A DNA stretch of 64,000 bases, taken from IMG/VR virus record IMGVR_UViG_3300026488_000024, positions 16,040 to 80,039 of that record; one strand, written 5' to 3'. The notes under the pieces are model-generated. The model saw nothing but the letters and a program-made list of their open reading frames with translations, did not search any database and was not told where the DNA came from. The translations under genes and the position numbers were made by a program. Source of the stretch: a virus. Below are positions 47,316 to 54,793 of this stretch, piece after piece. The stretch's first letter is position 1; each line of letters starts with the position of its first letter.

Positions 47316-47723
47316 TTATCGCATAAAAACTGAAATTCCATGAATTGCCAAGAGTGCTGGAAATAATCCTAAAAGTAAAGCAATTGAAGCAATCAATGCA
47401 GATACATCTTTAAGTACAATTGTTTTTGAAATACTTGGAATAATTATCTGAAATTCAATTAAAGAATTTTGCATTGTGAATACTGGTACAGCAATAATTT
47501 CCTCAATTTTCTTAACTGGCAAATCATCATTGATTTTCTGCAGATACTTATGAATTTCGTCAACTTGTATTTCTTCAACTTTACCACGTATCGCAAGTAT
47601 CATTATTCCAATAATCAACATCACTAAAAAGAAATGCATAAATTTGATGCTTAAAAATATTGCAATACTAATACATAATGCAGCATATATCAACTTTCCA
47701 ATAGTCTTTATAACCTTTTCCAT
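47316..47723 (-). CDS. Small membrane protein
   Basis: This is a 135-residue protein. Two spans lie at about residues 8-45, then a loop of about 60 residues, then a C-terminal span (ASIALLLGLFPALLAIHGIS). GGAGG lies eight bases before the ATG, inside the end of the RuvC-like gene, whose last 16 bases it overlaps. Confidence 0.55.
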   Translation of the reverse strand: MEKVIKTIGKLIYAALCISIAIFLSIKFMHFFLVMLIIGIMILAIRGKVEEIQVDEIHKYLQKINDDLPVKKIEEIIAVPVFTMQNSLIEFQIIIPSISKTIVLKDVSALIASIALLLGLFPALLAIHGISVFMR

Positions 47724-48610
47724 ATCGTTTCCTCCCAGTTCTTTACATACTTAAACTCGTATTCAGTGTTTGCTACTTTCTTAAAATCATTGAGGATTAT
47801 TGCTGTATCTGGAAAAGAAATTTTGAGTTCTTGTTTTAGATATTGATTGTAACCTTTGTACATATGATTCTTTGCAGCAACAATGTCTGCAAATAAGATT
47901 GAGTTATCTTCGCGTATAGTTAGTCGTTTTGAAATTCTTTTGATACTTTTACCATTATGTTTATCAATGATATTTGAGTCGCTTTCATCAATATATCTTA
48001 TCAAAATTTTGCTTTTTTGACACATATCAAGTAGAGGTTTATATAATTTTTTGAGATGGGAAATTGTTTTATCTTTTTCCTTTTTATGATTTTCGGATTT
48101 TAGAATATCACCGATAAATAAATAGCCAATTTTATGTAACTTCATGTACTTGATAAGTTTTGCAAAGAACTTATTTAACTCTTTCTCATTTTTGAAAAAG
48201 TAGAGTACTCCAATTTGAAATACATCGTCAACAAATGCAATACAATCAGTATTTACATCGATTGCAATGCAATTTCTAGATGGAGCATATATTTTTACAT
48301 TATTGTGAACAATATCAACTTTTAAATTCGCTTTAAAGTATTCGTTATACCTTTCCTCGATTTTCCACGTAAAGTGAAAATCTGATAAATCTAATTGTCC
48401 ACGTCCTGTATCAACAATTTTATTCCTGCCAACTTTTATAAACCCTTCGATTCTAAAGTAAGGAGTGAAAATTGGTTCTCTGGAATTTTTTCTCAAAACT
48501 ATTGCATCAGCATATGCTTCGGGAATTTCAAGTTCTTTAACATTTGGTTGTTTATAATAGGACTTTACGTAAGCTATATATTTTTGAGCATATAGATTTA
48601 CGTCAAGCAT
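47708..48610 (-). CDS. RuvC-like protein, distant TnpB/Cas12-type candidate (short form)
   Basis: This is a 300-residue protein. Three segments follow the order of RuvC motifs in TnpB/Cas12 proteins: CIAID118VNTDCIAFVD (I), YLFIGDIL (162-170, where the Glu of motif II would be) and ILFAD242IVAAKNHM (III, resembling 'DxNAAxN'). The equivalent segments of the 381-residue protein at 49,156 read LLAIDLGTLNPIAAV, ILLIGSVV and FTNKDIIAALNM. In motif II the expected Glu is replaced by Gly in both. No zinc-finger cysteines are seen. It could be a nuclease-inactive relative or an unrelated RNase-H-fold protein. GGAGG precedes the ATG. Confidence 0.4.
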   Translation of the reverse strand: MLDVNLYAQKYIAYVKSYYKQPNVKELEIPEAYADAIVLRKNSREPIFTPYFRIEGFIKVGRNKIVDTGRGQLDLSDFHFTWKIEERYNEYFKANLKVDIVHNNVKIYAPSRNCIAIDVNTDCIAFVDDVFQIGVLYFFKNEKELNKFFAKLIKYMKLHKIGYLFIGDILKSENHKKEKDKTISHLKKLYKPLLDMCQKSKILIRYIDESDSNIIDKHNGKSIKRISKRLTIREDNSILFADIVAAKNHMYKGYNQYLKQELKISFPDTAIILNDFKKVANTEYEFKYVKNWEETIWKRL

Positions 48611-48655
48611 TTTTAACCCACCTCCAATTAAAAGTAAAAAATGATTGAAAAGAAA

Positions 48656-48682
48656 GGGGCGGGTATATAAACTACCCGCCCC
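48656..48682 (-). terminator. Terminator after the tiny membrane gene
   Basis: GGGGCGGGTA / TACCCGCCCC is followed on the - strand by TTTCTTTTC. It separates the RuvC-like gene at 47,708 from the genes upstream. Confidence 0.85.
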
Positions 48683-48683
48683 A

Positions 48684-48785
48684 TTACAATCCCTCGGATA
48701 CTACAATACAAAGATTAATCACTGTCAGAATTACAATAAGCCAAAATAGAAGGCTAAGTAACTTATCTGCATATTTTTTACTCAT
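48684..48785 (-). CDS. Tiny single-span membrane protein (33 residues)
   Basis: The peptide opens MSKKYADKLL and continues as a single hydrophobic span (LLFWLIVILTVINLCIVV). It overlaps the stop of the previous gene and its own stop touches the following terminator. There is no good ribosome binding site, so translation would rely on coupling. It resembles the 26-residue gene at 43,523 in size, position and layout. Confidence 0.5.
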   Translation of the reverse strand: MSKKYADKLLSLLFWLIVILTVINLCIVVSEGL

Positions 48786-49116
48786 GTGGCTCAGGCTCAT
48801 TATTTGAACTTGAAGTACCCACTTTTCCTTTTGCAGATAAATACAATACTAGAAACGCTATAGTCTCCTCTGGACTTAATTCATCAAATGGTTTAGGAAT
48901 CGTAATTGGTTTATAAGGTAGCTCTACATTTGAAACAAATCCCTTAAACTTATCGAATCTAAAGTAATATACAGGTTCGTTGTTAAAATATCCGTATTTT
49001 CTAAGCAGGAACTCATAGTCAAGTATTTTATATTTCTTTGGATTTTTTGTATCTGCTTTAAAATCCTTGTGAGTTGTAAGAGGTTCAATCTTTTGGATTA
49101 TATAAACGTACTTCAT
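48778..49116 (-). CDS. Small unrecognised protein
   Basis: This 112-residue protein has beta-rich segments (KYVYIIQKIEPL, YYFRFDKFKGFVSNVE), a helix rich in Glu and Ala near residues 80-95, and a polar tail (SSNNEPEPHE). AAGGAGG precedes the ATG. It lies directly downstream of the larger RuvC-like gene. Confidence 0.6.
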   Translation of the reverse strand: MKYVYIIQKIEPLTTHKDFKADTKNPKKYKILDYEFLLRKYGYFNNEPVYYFRFDKFKGFVSNVELPYKPITIPKPFDELSPEETIAFLVLYLSAKGKVGTSSSNNEPEPHE

Positions 49117-49155
49117 CTTTCTATAAACCTCCTTTTTATATTTTTGGATTTTTTT

Positions 49156-50301
49156 TTAAATTGCCATGCAGTTGAGATTTACGTTGGGATTTTGTAAATT
49201 AAGCTCGTAATTTAAATGTCTAATTTCATCAATGTATGTATGAGTATCATTTCTTGTAAATTTTTCAATGTAATAGTTTTCAATGTCTCTATTTACGGAA
49301 AAAAGCATGTTTAATGCTGCAATTATATCTTTATTTGTAAAAACTAGTTTATTGCCTAGCTTTACATAAAGGCCCATTAATTCTTTGCTTGGATAGACTC
49401 TAGTTCCTAGAAAATATCTAGATGTATGCTGCTCTTCAACTGGTAGCCAATTAATTTGTGCTTCATCTAGGAAATTTAGAAGATATATTTTGATTGCATT
49501 TAATCTTGCAAAAGTTATAAACTTTTTGAATTCCTCGAAAGTCAACTCACTATATCTTGCTTTCTTCTTGACATTAATCAGCGTATCCTTGTAAACAACT
49601 GATCCAATTAGTAAAATATCATCTTTTTTCAAGTGGTTTTGAATAAAGTTTTCGTAAAGAATTTTGTAGAGTGTAAATACGTTATATTGCTTTCCTTGAT
49701 ACTCTGTATAAAAGAGTTTTTCTTTATGCTTGCGCAATGCTCCAAGTAAATCTCTTGTCATTAAATACTCATTGTATACTGCAACTAAATTTGCCTCGGG
49801 AATGTAGAATAAGTCTTGAAGTCCCTCGTATGAAAATCCTATAAATTTGCTATCTTCGATTTTCACTGCAGCAATTGGATTCAATGTACCTAAATCAATT
49901 GCAAGCAGATTTTCACTAATTCCTTTTGTAACCTCTAAAATTACGTCTTTGTATATTTGCATAAAGTAATTTAAGACATCATTTAGATTCTCAGCCTCGT
50001 ATACAAAAGAACCCAAGTGTATTTTATAGGTTTTGCGTTTAAATGAATAACGCAAGTATCCTTTGATTCCAGAAGGTTTTAAATCCTCAGTATTTACATA
50101 AAAGTAAATTTTCACCTTTTGATTAAGACGATAAATATTGCTTGCGTAAATATGCAAGTTGTACTTTTCATAATCTATATCTGCAAGGAAATTGAGAATA
50201 TTTCTTAACTCATGATCTGCCTCATAAAACTCCTTATAGGCATTAATGTATTTTGGTTTTATCTTGAGTTTCTTTGCAATAGTATCAAATGCTGTATACA
50301 T
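49156..50301 (-). CDS. RuvC-like protein, TnpB/Cas12-type candidate with altered motif II
   Basis: This 381-residue protein has the usual TnpB length. Residues 132-146 (LLAID136LGTLNPIAAV) match RuvC motif I; 321-332 (FTNKD325IIAALNML) match the 'DxNAAxN' motif III; between them, WLPVEEQHTSRYF resembles the TnpB 'vxpxyTS' segment before the zinc finger, but the four Cys are absent. At the motif II position (ILLIGSVV, 229-236) the catalytic Glu appears to be missing. The N-terminal 130 residues are of mixed type. If the family call is right, this would be a nuclease-dead or altered TnpB relative. No guide RNA or transposon end is evident nearby. GAGGAGG precedes the ATG. Confidence 0.45.
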   Translation of the reverse strand: MYTAFDTIAKKLKIKPKYINAYKEFYEADHELRNILNFLADIDYEKYNLHIYASNIYRLNQKVKIYFYVNTEDLKPSGIKGYLRYSFKRKTYKIHLGSFVYEAENLNDVLNYFMQIYKDVILEVTKGISENLLAIDLGTLNPIAAVKIEDSKFIGFSYEGLQDLFYIPEANLVAVYNEYLMTRDLLGALRKHKEKLFYTEYQGKQYNVFTLYKILYENFIQNHLKKDDILLIGSVVYKDTLINVKKKARYSELTFEEFKKFITFARLNAIKIYLLNFLDEAQINWLPVEEQHTSRYFLGTRVYPSKELMGLYVKLGNKLVFTNKDIIAALNMLFSVNRDIENYYIEKFTRNDTHTYIDEIRHLNYELNLQNPNVNLNCMAI

Positions 50302-50348
50302 AATCCACCTCCTCTTTAGTTTTTTTTTTTTGGAATTTTAGAAAATTG

Positions 50349-50376
50349 GAGATGGGAGCAATTAAGCTCCCATCTC
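50349..50376 (-). terminator. Terminator overlapping the end of the 268-residue gene
   Basis: GAGATGGGAGC / GCTCCCATCTC. The upstream arm, as transcribed, encodes the last residues of the gene at 50,362. The - strand continues CAATTTTC. Confidence 0.8.
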
Positions 50377-51168
50377 GCTTTGTTTTTGTAAGTAGTATTC
50401 AATTGCTGTCAAAAATTCTGCATTAATTGCATAATATTCTTCATCTAGATTTGAAAGTTTTTGTAAAACTTTATTTTGCTCTGTTTTGATTTTATTCAAA
50501 TACAAATCAAGGATTTTATCGTAGAATATAACTGATACTGAACTTGGAACTGAAACTCCAAGTTCATTTTCAATAAGCTCAATAATTCTATCAACAACTC
50601 TATTGATATGAGGTGTGTACTCATCGAATCCCAAATCTCCAGAAATTATTGCATCATACTTTTCATATTGATTGTAAAGCTCGTATGCTCTTTCAATTAA
50701 ATCAATTACGTAATTGATAACGTCTGGTTTGTATGTAGTTTTCTCTGCAACTTCGCTAAATGCATCTACGTATGCATTAATATATTTTCCGTAGCCATTT
50801 GTAAACCACTGTATAAATCCTCCGTTTCCCACTTGATAATTGAGAGTTGAAGTAAGAATTGCTAAACGTTCAAAATCATCTAATTTAGTGAGAGCTTCTC
50901 CAAAATCTTTTGAACGATTGTTTTCCCAAATGTCATATGCTCTCTTTACATATTTTTTGAGAACACTTTTTTCCTCATATTTTGATGCAATCTTTTCAAA
51001 TACCTTATTTTGGACATCATTAAAGCGTCTCTTTAAAAGTCCAATTGTAAACTCTGAAAAGATTAAGTCCTTTGGAAGATCTTTTGTAACCTCATCGATG
51101 TTGTAAAATACTGCAGATAAGATTTCATCGTTTTTAACGTCGTTGAGAAATGTTTCGAGAGTCTTCAT
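50362..51168 (-). CDS. DMP19 (DUF4375)-like protein
   Basis: This is a 268-residue protein. LTSTLNYQVGNGGFIQWFTN, followed by YGKYINAYVDAFSEV, matches the core of the DMP19/DUF4375 family ('E-V-NGGF-Q-F-N-SG-Y'). Members occur in bacteria and phages; some are thought to mimic DNA or bind histone-like proteins, but the function is not settled. The protein is longer than the typical domain, with added helices at the C terminus. AAGGAGG lies 11 bases before the ATG. Confidence 0.6.
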   Translation of the reverse strand: MKTLETFLNDVKNDEILSAVFYNIDEVTKDLPKDLIFSEFTIGLLKRRFNDVQNKVFEKIASKYEEKSVLKKYVKRAYDIWENNRSKDFGEALTKLDDFERLAILTSTLNYQVGNGGFIQWFTNGYGKYINAYVDAFSEVAEKTTYKPDVINYVIDLIERAYELYNQYEKYDAIISGDLGFDEYTPHINRVVDRIIELIENELGVSVPSSVSVIFYDKILDLYLNKIKTEQNKVLQKLSNLDEEYYAINAEFLTAIEYYLQKQSEMGA

Positions 51169-51193
51169 TTTTCACCTACCTCCTTTTTTATGA

Positions 51194-51811
51194 TTATGAG
51201 ATTTTGGGATCCAAAGAGTAAAGATAAGATTTAACAAGCTCCATATTCAAGCGAATTGGCAAATGTACTTTATATATGGGAATCTTTGAGATTGTAACCG
51301 TTGCAAGGAAATTATCTTCATCTGCAAGAATATGGATTTTTCCAGAAAGTTTGCCAAATAATGTGTATCTAATTTCCTTGGAAAGATTTGTAAGATCTAG
51401 AACTCTTTTGTTTGAGCATGTAAATAGTGAAAGTTTATATAAAAGTTGCAAGTGGAAATATGGATGAATTTTTGCTAAAACTGGCATATATGAAATGTAA
51501 TACATGTCATCTCCTGCGTCTCTTACATCTAGATTTACATATGTAAGAAAGTAATTTGGATCAATTTCCCTTATGCTATCGTCGGCAATTATGATGTCAC
51601 AAATGGGATAATTTTTGTAAAAGATTTTAACCACTTTGTTTTCGTATACAATTAAGCATGAATATTTTTGCATTTCGTAAAATTTGCAATCTGGTTCTAG
51701 GAAGTCCTTTGATGCTTTACAAAGTAGTCTCATAATTGTGATAAATTCTTGTAAACTCAATGATAAAGCGTCATGATAGTTAATTATTACTGGCATTTCA
51801 TCTATCATCAT
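51194..51811 (-). CDS. Unrecognised small protein, possible paralogous set
   Basis: This 205-residue protein has an N-terminal helix, a beta hairpin (YSCLIVYENKVVKIFYKNYP), helices in the middle and a beta-rich end (NFLATVTISKIPIYKVHLPI) plus a final helix. The order is similar in the proteins at 53,775 and 54,782. AGGAGG lies ten bases before the first of two ATGs. Confidence 0.55.
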   Translation of the reverse strand: MMIDEMPVIINYHDALSLSLQEFITIMRLLCKASKDFLEPDCKFYEMQKYSCLIVYENKVVKIFYKNYPICDIIIADDSIREIDPNYFLTYVNLDVRDAGDDMYYISYMPVLAKIHPYFHLQLLYKLSLFTCSNKRVLDLTNLSKEIRYTLFGKLSGKIHILADEDNFLATVTISKIPIYKVHLPIRLNMELVKSYLYSLDPKIS

Positions 51812-51839
51812 TTTCTCTCACCTCCTACTTATTTTTTTT

Positions 51840-52118
51840 TTAGTTTTGAAGTTTTTGCATCATTGAGTAGGGTAACTTATACTCCGCAGCCCAAATAAAA
51901 GATACATCGTATTTAAGAAGATTTATGAAGAATTCTTGATTTAGCATTTTGAATACTTGTTGCGTAAATTCATCATCTGATTTTGCTTGAATTGAAACTG
52001 TAAATGAACCTGTTTCCTTTTCCAAATCAATTTCAAAATCTACTTCAAATTGTACAAATCTTTCATTTTCATCATCGTCTACAATAAAAATAGTTGTACC
52101 AATTAACTTTGTAACCAT
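51840..52118 (-). CDS. Small unrecognised beta-rich protein
   Basis: This 92-residue protein opens with strands (LIGTTIFIVDDDENERFVQF, VDFEIDLEKETGSFTV) and ends with helices. AGGAGG precedes the ATG. The function is unknown. Confidence 0.6.
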   Translation of the reverse strand: MVTKLIGTTIFIVDDDENERFVQFEVDFEIDLEKETGSFTVSIQAKSDDEFTQQVFKMLNQEFFINLLKYDVSFIWAAEYKLPYSMMQKLQN

Positions 52119-52136
52119 TTCCTTTTACCTCCTTGT

Positions 52137-52451
52137 TTATTTTTCAACATTTTGACTGTAGCGCAAAATAATATCAATGTATCTAGTGTAGTCAGGTTCT
52201 TTTCCGGCAAGTTTATCTGCAATTCCAAGCAAGCAACATGTAAAAGCTAAATTGGAAATTCTATTGCTGTAACTATCGGAATTTTTCTGAGTCTGCAATT
52301 TTTTGAATACTGAACTTGAAAAGTCAAGGCATCTTTCAAAATCTTGACTTTTATATCCCGCATAATATCCTTGTCTACATAAGTTTTTAACTGATAGTTC
52401 ATCTGATTGCATCATGTTTGAAAGCATTAGTAGAAACATAAATGTTTTCAT
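52137..52451 (-). CDS. Small protein, first gene after a late-like promoter
   Basis: This is a 104-residue protein. The N terminus (MKTFMFLLMLSNMMQS) could be a weak signal peptide or a hydrophobic helix; the rest is helical with several Cys. GGAGG lies six bases before the ATG and a TCTAAATA element 29 bases upstream. Confidence 0.6.
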   Translation of the reverse strand: MKTFMFLLMLSNMMQSDELSVKNLCRQGYYAGYKSQDFERCLDFSSSVFKKLQTQKNSDSYSNRISNLAFTCCLLGIADKLAGKEPDYTRYIDIILRYSQNVEK

Positions 52452-52479
52452 TATACACCTCCAGTGAATTTTTGAAAAT

Positions 52480-52487
52480 TATTTAGA
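52480..52487 (-). promoter_or_regulatory. Late-promoter-like element, class A (TCTAAATA)
   Basis: On the - strand GTCTAAATAATTTTCAAAAA lies 29 bases before a gene and just after a terminator. It shares the extended flank TAATTTTC with the elements at 57,467 and 62,633. Confidence 0.6.
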
Positions 52488-52510
52488 CAGATTTTACGAA
52501 TAAAAAAGAA

Positions 52511-52544
52511 GGAGAGGGTACGGAGTGTTTACCGTACCCTCTCC
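52511..52544 (-). terminator. Strong terminator
   Basis: GGAGAGGGTACGG / CCGTACCCTCTCC, a 13-base-pair stem with an eight-base loop, is followed on the - strand by TTCTTTTTTA. Confidence 0.9.
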
Positions 52545-52548
52545 CCAT

Positions 52549-52914
52549 TTAAAGCATTATAAGCTTATCCAAATCCTTCATAACTTTTGCCTCAAGATTT
52601 ATATATCCATCCTTTGCAAGAGAGTCTGTAGCAGATTTAGGAATATAGCCAATGAATTTCTTACCATTACTGCATTTTACATAAAATACTCTTTCCTTGA
52701 CAAAAAATACATCGTATGTAATATTTGGACAAACTTTATGAGGCATTGTAAGTAAGTACGTTAGTTTTTCTATTGATACGTCCTCTGGTATAGCATAAAT
52801 TTGAGGCTCAAGATGGATATAGGAAGGAATCCAAGGGTTGCCTATATATTGCAACCCTTTTAAAATTGCAGAATATACATAGGAATCGTATATTTCTAAC
52901 GCTGGGATTCTCAT
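52549..52914 (-). CDS. Unrecognised small protein, last gene of its operon
   Basis: This 121-residue alpha/beta protein has a beta-rich C-terminal half (YDVFFVKERVFYVKCSNGKK). AGGAGG lies eight bases before the ATG, inside the previous gene, whose stop overlaps the ATG. Confidence 0.6.
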   Translation of the reverse strand: MRIPALEIYDSYVYSAILKGLQYIGNPWIPSYIHLEPQIYAIPEDVSIEKLTYLLTMPHKVCPNITYDVFFVKERVFYVKCSNGKKFIGYIPKSATDSLAKDGYINLEAKVMKDLDKLIML

Positions 52915-53211
52915 TTCTCACAACCTCCTTCTTTCTCATTTTTGCTAGATTTTAGGAATTCTCTATACCTTTTTAACTCCTTTAGTTTTTGATTGATAAC
53001 GTTTAACTCATCGAGAAGTTTCTGAATCTCTTGATGCATCGTTTTTGTGTCTTCTACGAGTTTTCGAAGTTCGTTTAGCATTAGATGAAGCTCCCGTTGT
53101 ATCATTAAGTTTTTGCAATTGCATTGTATTTGAATCGCAGACTTTTTCTGTAACTTGAATGACTCCATTTTTGTATAACTCTTTAAGCTTTTCCAGATCT
53201 AGATGTTGCAC
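52911..53211 (-). CDS. Small coiled-coil gene with an apparent frameshift
   Basis: A GTG at 53,211 with AAAGGAGG nine bases upstream opens a frame that reads LDLEKLKELYKNGVIQV and then QLQKLNDTT, both natural for this phage. After about residue 38 that frame turns into Arg/Lys/Ser-rich text and stops at 53,008. In the +1 frame from near 53,100 to 52,911 a clean coiled coil follows (RELHLMLNELRKLVEDT, LLDELNVINQKLKELKRY) and overlaps the next gene's start. One protein of about 100 residues made through a frameshift, or a frameshift mutation, fits better than two separate genes. An alternative ATG at 53,168 opens the second frame but has no ribosome binding site. Confidence 0.45.
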
Positions 53212-53731
53212 TTGTAGTAACCTCCTTTTGAGTGGTTTGTTTTGTTTTGGTTACAGTTTTTGTAACTGCAACCTTTGGCTTAGTTTCTTTTGTTGTTTTA
53301 AAAAGCTGTCTCAAAAGAGTACGTATCTCTTCAATTGATTGCTTAAGAGTTCTTACTCTAAAGTTTAAGCTAGAGTATTTATCTGCAATATTGCTGGTGT
53401 ATACATCAATTAAAGTATCGATTTTTCTTTGAAGTTGCTTGAGTTCAATTGAAAAACGATAGTCTCTAAATTTTACCGAATAGGTTGTACAATCAATTTC
53501 GAATCTACCAATTCCAGTGTAAAGTGTTAAGATTGTAGTGTGATCTTTGTTATCAATTGAGAATTCAAATGTTTCGAAATTTTTGTTGAGGTATTCGTTT
53601 AATTTTTGAAAGAGTTGAAGTTGTAAAGTTTGTAATTCGCATTCCAAATTATCTGCTTCAACAATAAGTTGTCTGTATTTTTCCTTTAACTCTTTGTAAA
53701 GTTTTAATTCAGTTGCAATAGAGTACTTCAT
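53183..53731 (-). CDS. Unrecognised coiled-coil protein with Thr/Lys tail
   Basis: This is a 182-residue protein. Helices with heptads (YKELKEKYRQLIVEADNLEC, LKQLQRKIDTLIDVYTS) flank a beta segment. The last 30 residues are Thr/Lys-rich (TKTVTKTKQTTQKEV). AGGAGG lies nine bases before the ATG. Its end overlaps the next gene and contains that gene's ribosome binding site. Confidence 0.6.
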   Translation of the reverse strand: MKYSIATELKLYKELKEKYRQLIVEADNLECELQTLQLQLFQKLNEYLNKNFETFEFSIDNKDHTTILTLYTGIGRFEIDCTTYSVKFRDYRFSIELKQLQRKIDTLIDVYTSNIADKYSSLNFRVRTLKQSIEEIRTLLRQLFKTTKETKPKVAVTKTVTKTKQTTQKEVTTSATSRSGKA

Positions 53732-53774
53732 GACAGTCTACCTCCTAATTTTTTTCTTGAGATTTTTTGAGAGT

Positions 53775-54422
53775 TTAGTCATACACAAAGTTTTCTTTAA
53801 GAATTAGAGATAAAGTGTTGTAAGAAATATCTCTTGGTAAAACTACATCTAAAAGTACAAAGTTTTCGTAGAGAATTTTTCCTAAAACTAAATTGTCTTT
53901 GGTTTCAACATTTAATTTGCATCCTGGAAATAGATTTAAAATATGTTGCGTTGCATAGATTTTATCAGGATAATTTTGGATATTTGGATTACGTCCGATA
54001 TTATGCATTTCAATTAATACATCGTATATAATGTGAGCGTTGAATTTTAAGAGTTCGTAGTATGCTAAAAACTTATATGAGTCTTGTAATGTAATTGTAA
54101 TAGGATGCAGTAGACTCTGATTTAACTTTTGCATTATAGCAGTATCATCAATCTCTAAAAATTTTTCGTAGTTAAATGTAAATTTGAAAATTTGTCTGTT
54201 TTGATTGTAAACATTGACAATTGCATCGTGATTAAACTCAATGTTGAATGCAATCTTATCAGAAACTGAAATTGTTGTAAATCTATTGATGCAGTGTAGA
54301 GCATGTGCAAGACGTTTTACAAATTTTTTGAATACTCTTGGAAAATCTAGATGAAATAGAGAATATGAGTGGAAATGGAAATAAGTTACTTTAATGTTGA
54401 AATCTAGAGATTGAGCATGCAT
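53775..54422 (-). CDS. Unrecognised small protein, possible paralogous set
   Basis: This 215-residue protein has a basic N-terminal helix region, strands (DKIAFNIEFNHDAIVNVYNQ), helices, then a C-terminal beta hairpin and helix (LNVETKDNLVLGKILYENFV, DISYNTLSLILKENF). The last part parallels the ends of the proteins at 51,194 and 54,782. GGAGG precedes the ATG. Confidence 0.55.
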   Translation of the reverse strand: MHAQSLDFNIKVTYFHFHSYSLFHLDFPRVFKKFVKRLAHALHCINRFTTISVSDKIAFNIEFNHDAIVNVYNQNRQIFKFTFNYEKFLEIDDTAIMQKLNQSLLHPITITLQDSYKFLAYYELLKFNAHIIYDVLIEMHNIGRNPNIQNYPDKIYATQHILNLFPGCKLNVETKDNLVLGKILYENFVLLDVVLPRDISYNTLSLILKENFVYD

Positions 54423-54446
54423 TATTTTTTACCTCCACTTGGTTTT

Positions 54447-54731
54447 TTATTTGCTGAGATTGAGAAATTCAATCATGTTTTCTGCAAAACTATGGGATAT
54501 ATATAGCTTTTCAATTTTTGATAGTTTACTTGAATCTATACCTTCTCTTTCAAGTATGAATTTGAAAAACGAATCATAATGTTTATCAAGCATATTTAAA
54601 AGATATTCGTCGTATACTCCAGATGTACTAAATCCAGTAATTTCAATGTAGCTATCCGGATAAATTGCACCTGTAATTGAAACTTGACAGTCTTCAAAAC
54701 AAAGTGTAAGCTCAAATTCTCTGTATTTCAT
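54447..54731 (-). CDS. Small unrecognised protein
   Basis: This is a 94-residue protein starting at MKYREFELTL. An upstream GTG (54,746) would leave no space for its ribosome binding site, so the ATG, with AAGGAG four bases before it, is preferred. Beta strands come first, followed by two helices. Confidence 0.6.
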   Translation of the reverse strand: MKYREFELTLCFEDCQVSITGAIYPDSYIEITGFSTSGVYDEYLLNMLDKHYDSFFKFILEREGIDSSKLSKIEKLYISHSFAENMIEFLNLSK

Positions 54732-54770
54732 TGTACTCCTTTTCACCTCCTTACTTTATTTAAGTAAGAG

Positions 54771-54793
54771 GAGGGGAGAGTTTACCTCCCCTC
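54771..54793 (-). terminator. Terminator overlapping the end of the 243-residue gene
   Basis: GAGGGGAG / CTCCCCTC with a seven-base loop; the right side covers the last codons of the gene at 54,782. The T-run is weak. Confidence 0.6.

Noticed and set aside
47708-50301. Complete IS605-type transposon
   Set aside because: No tnpA-like Tyr-HUH gene, no recognisable end hairpins and no target-site context; both genes fit cleanly into the surrounding operons with normal ribosome binding sites.
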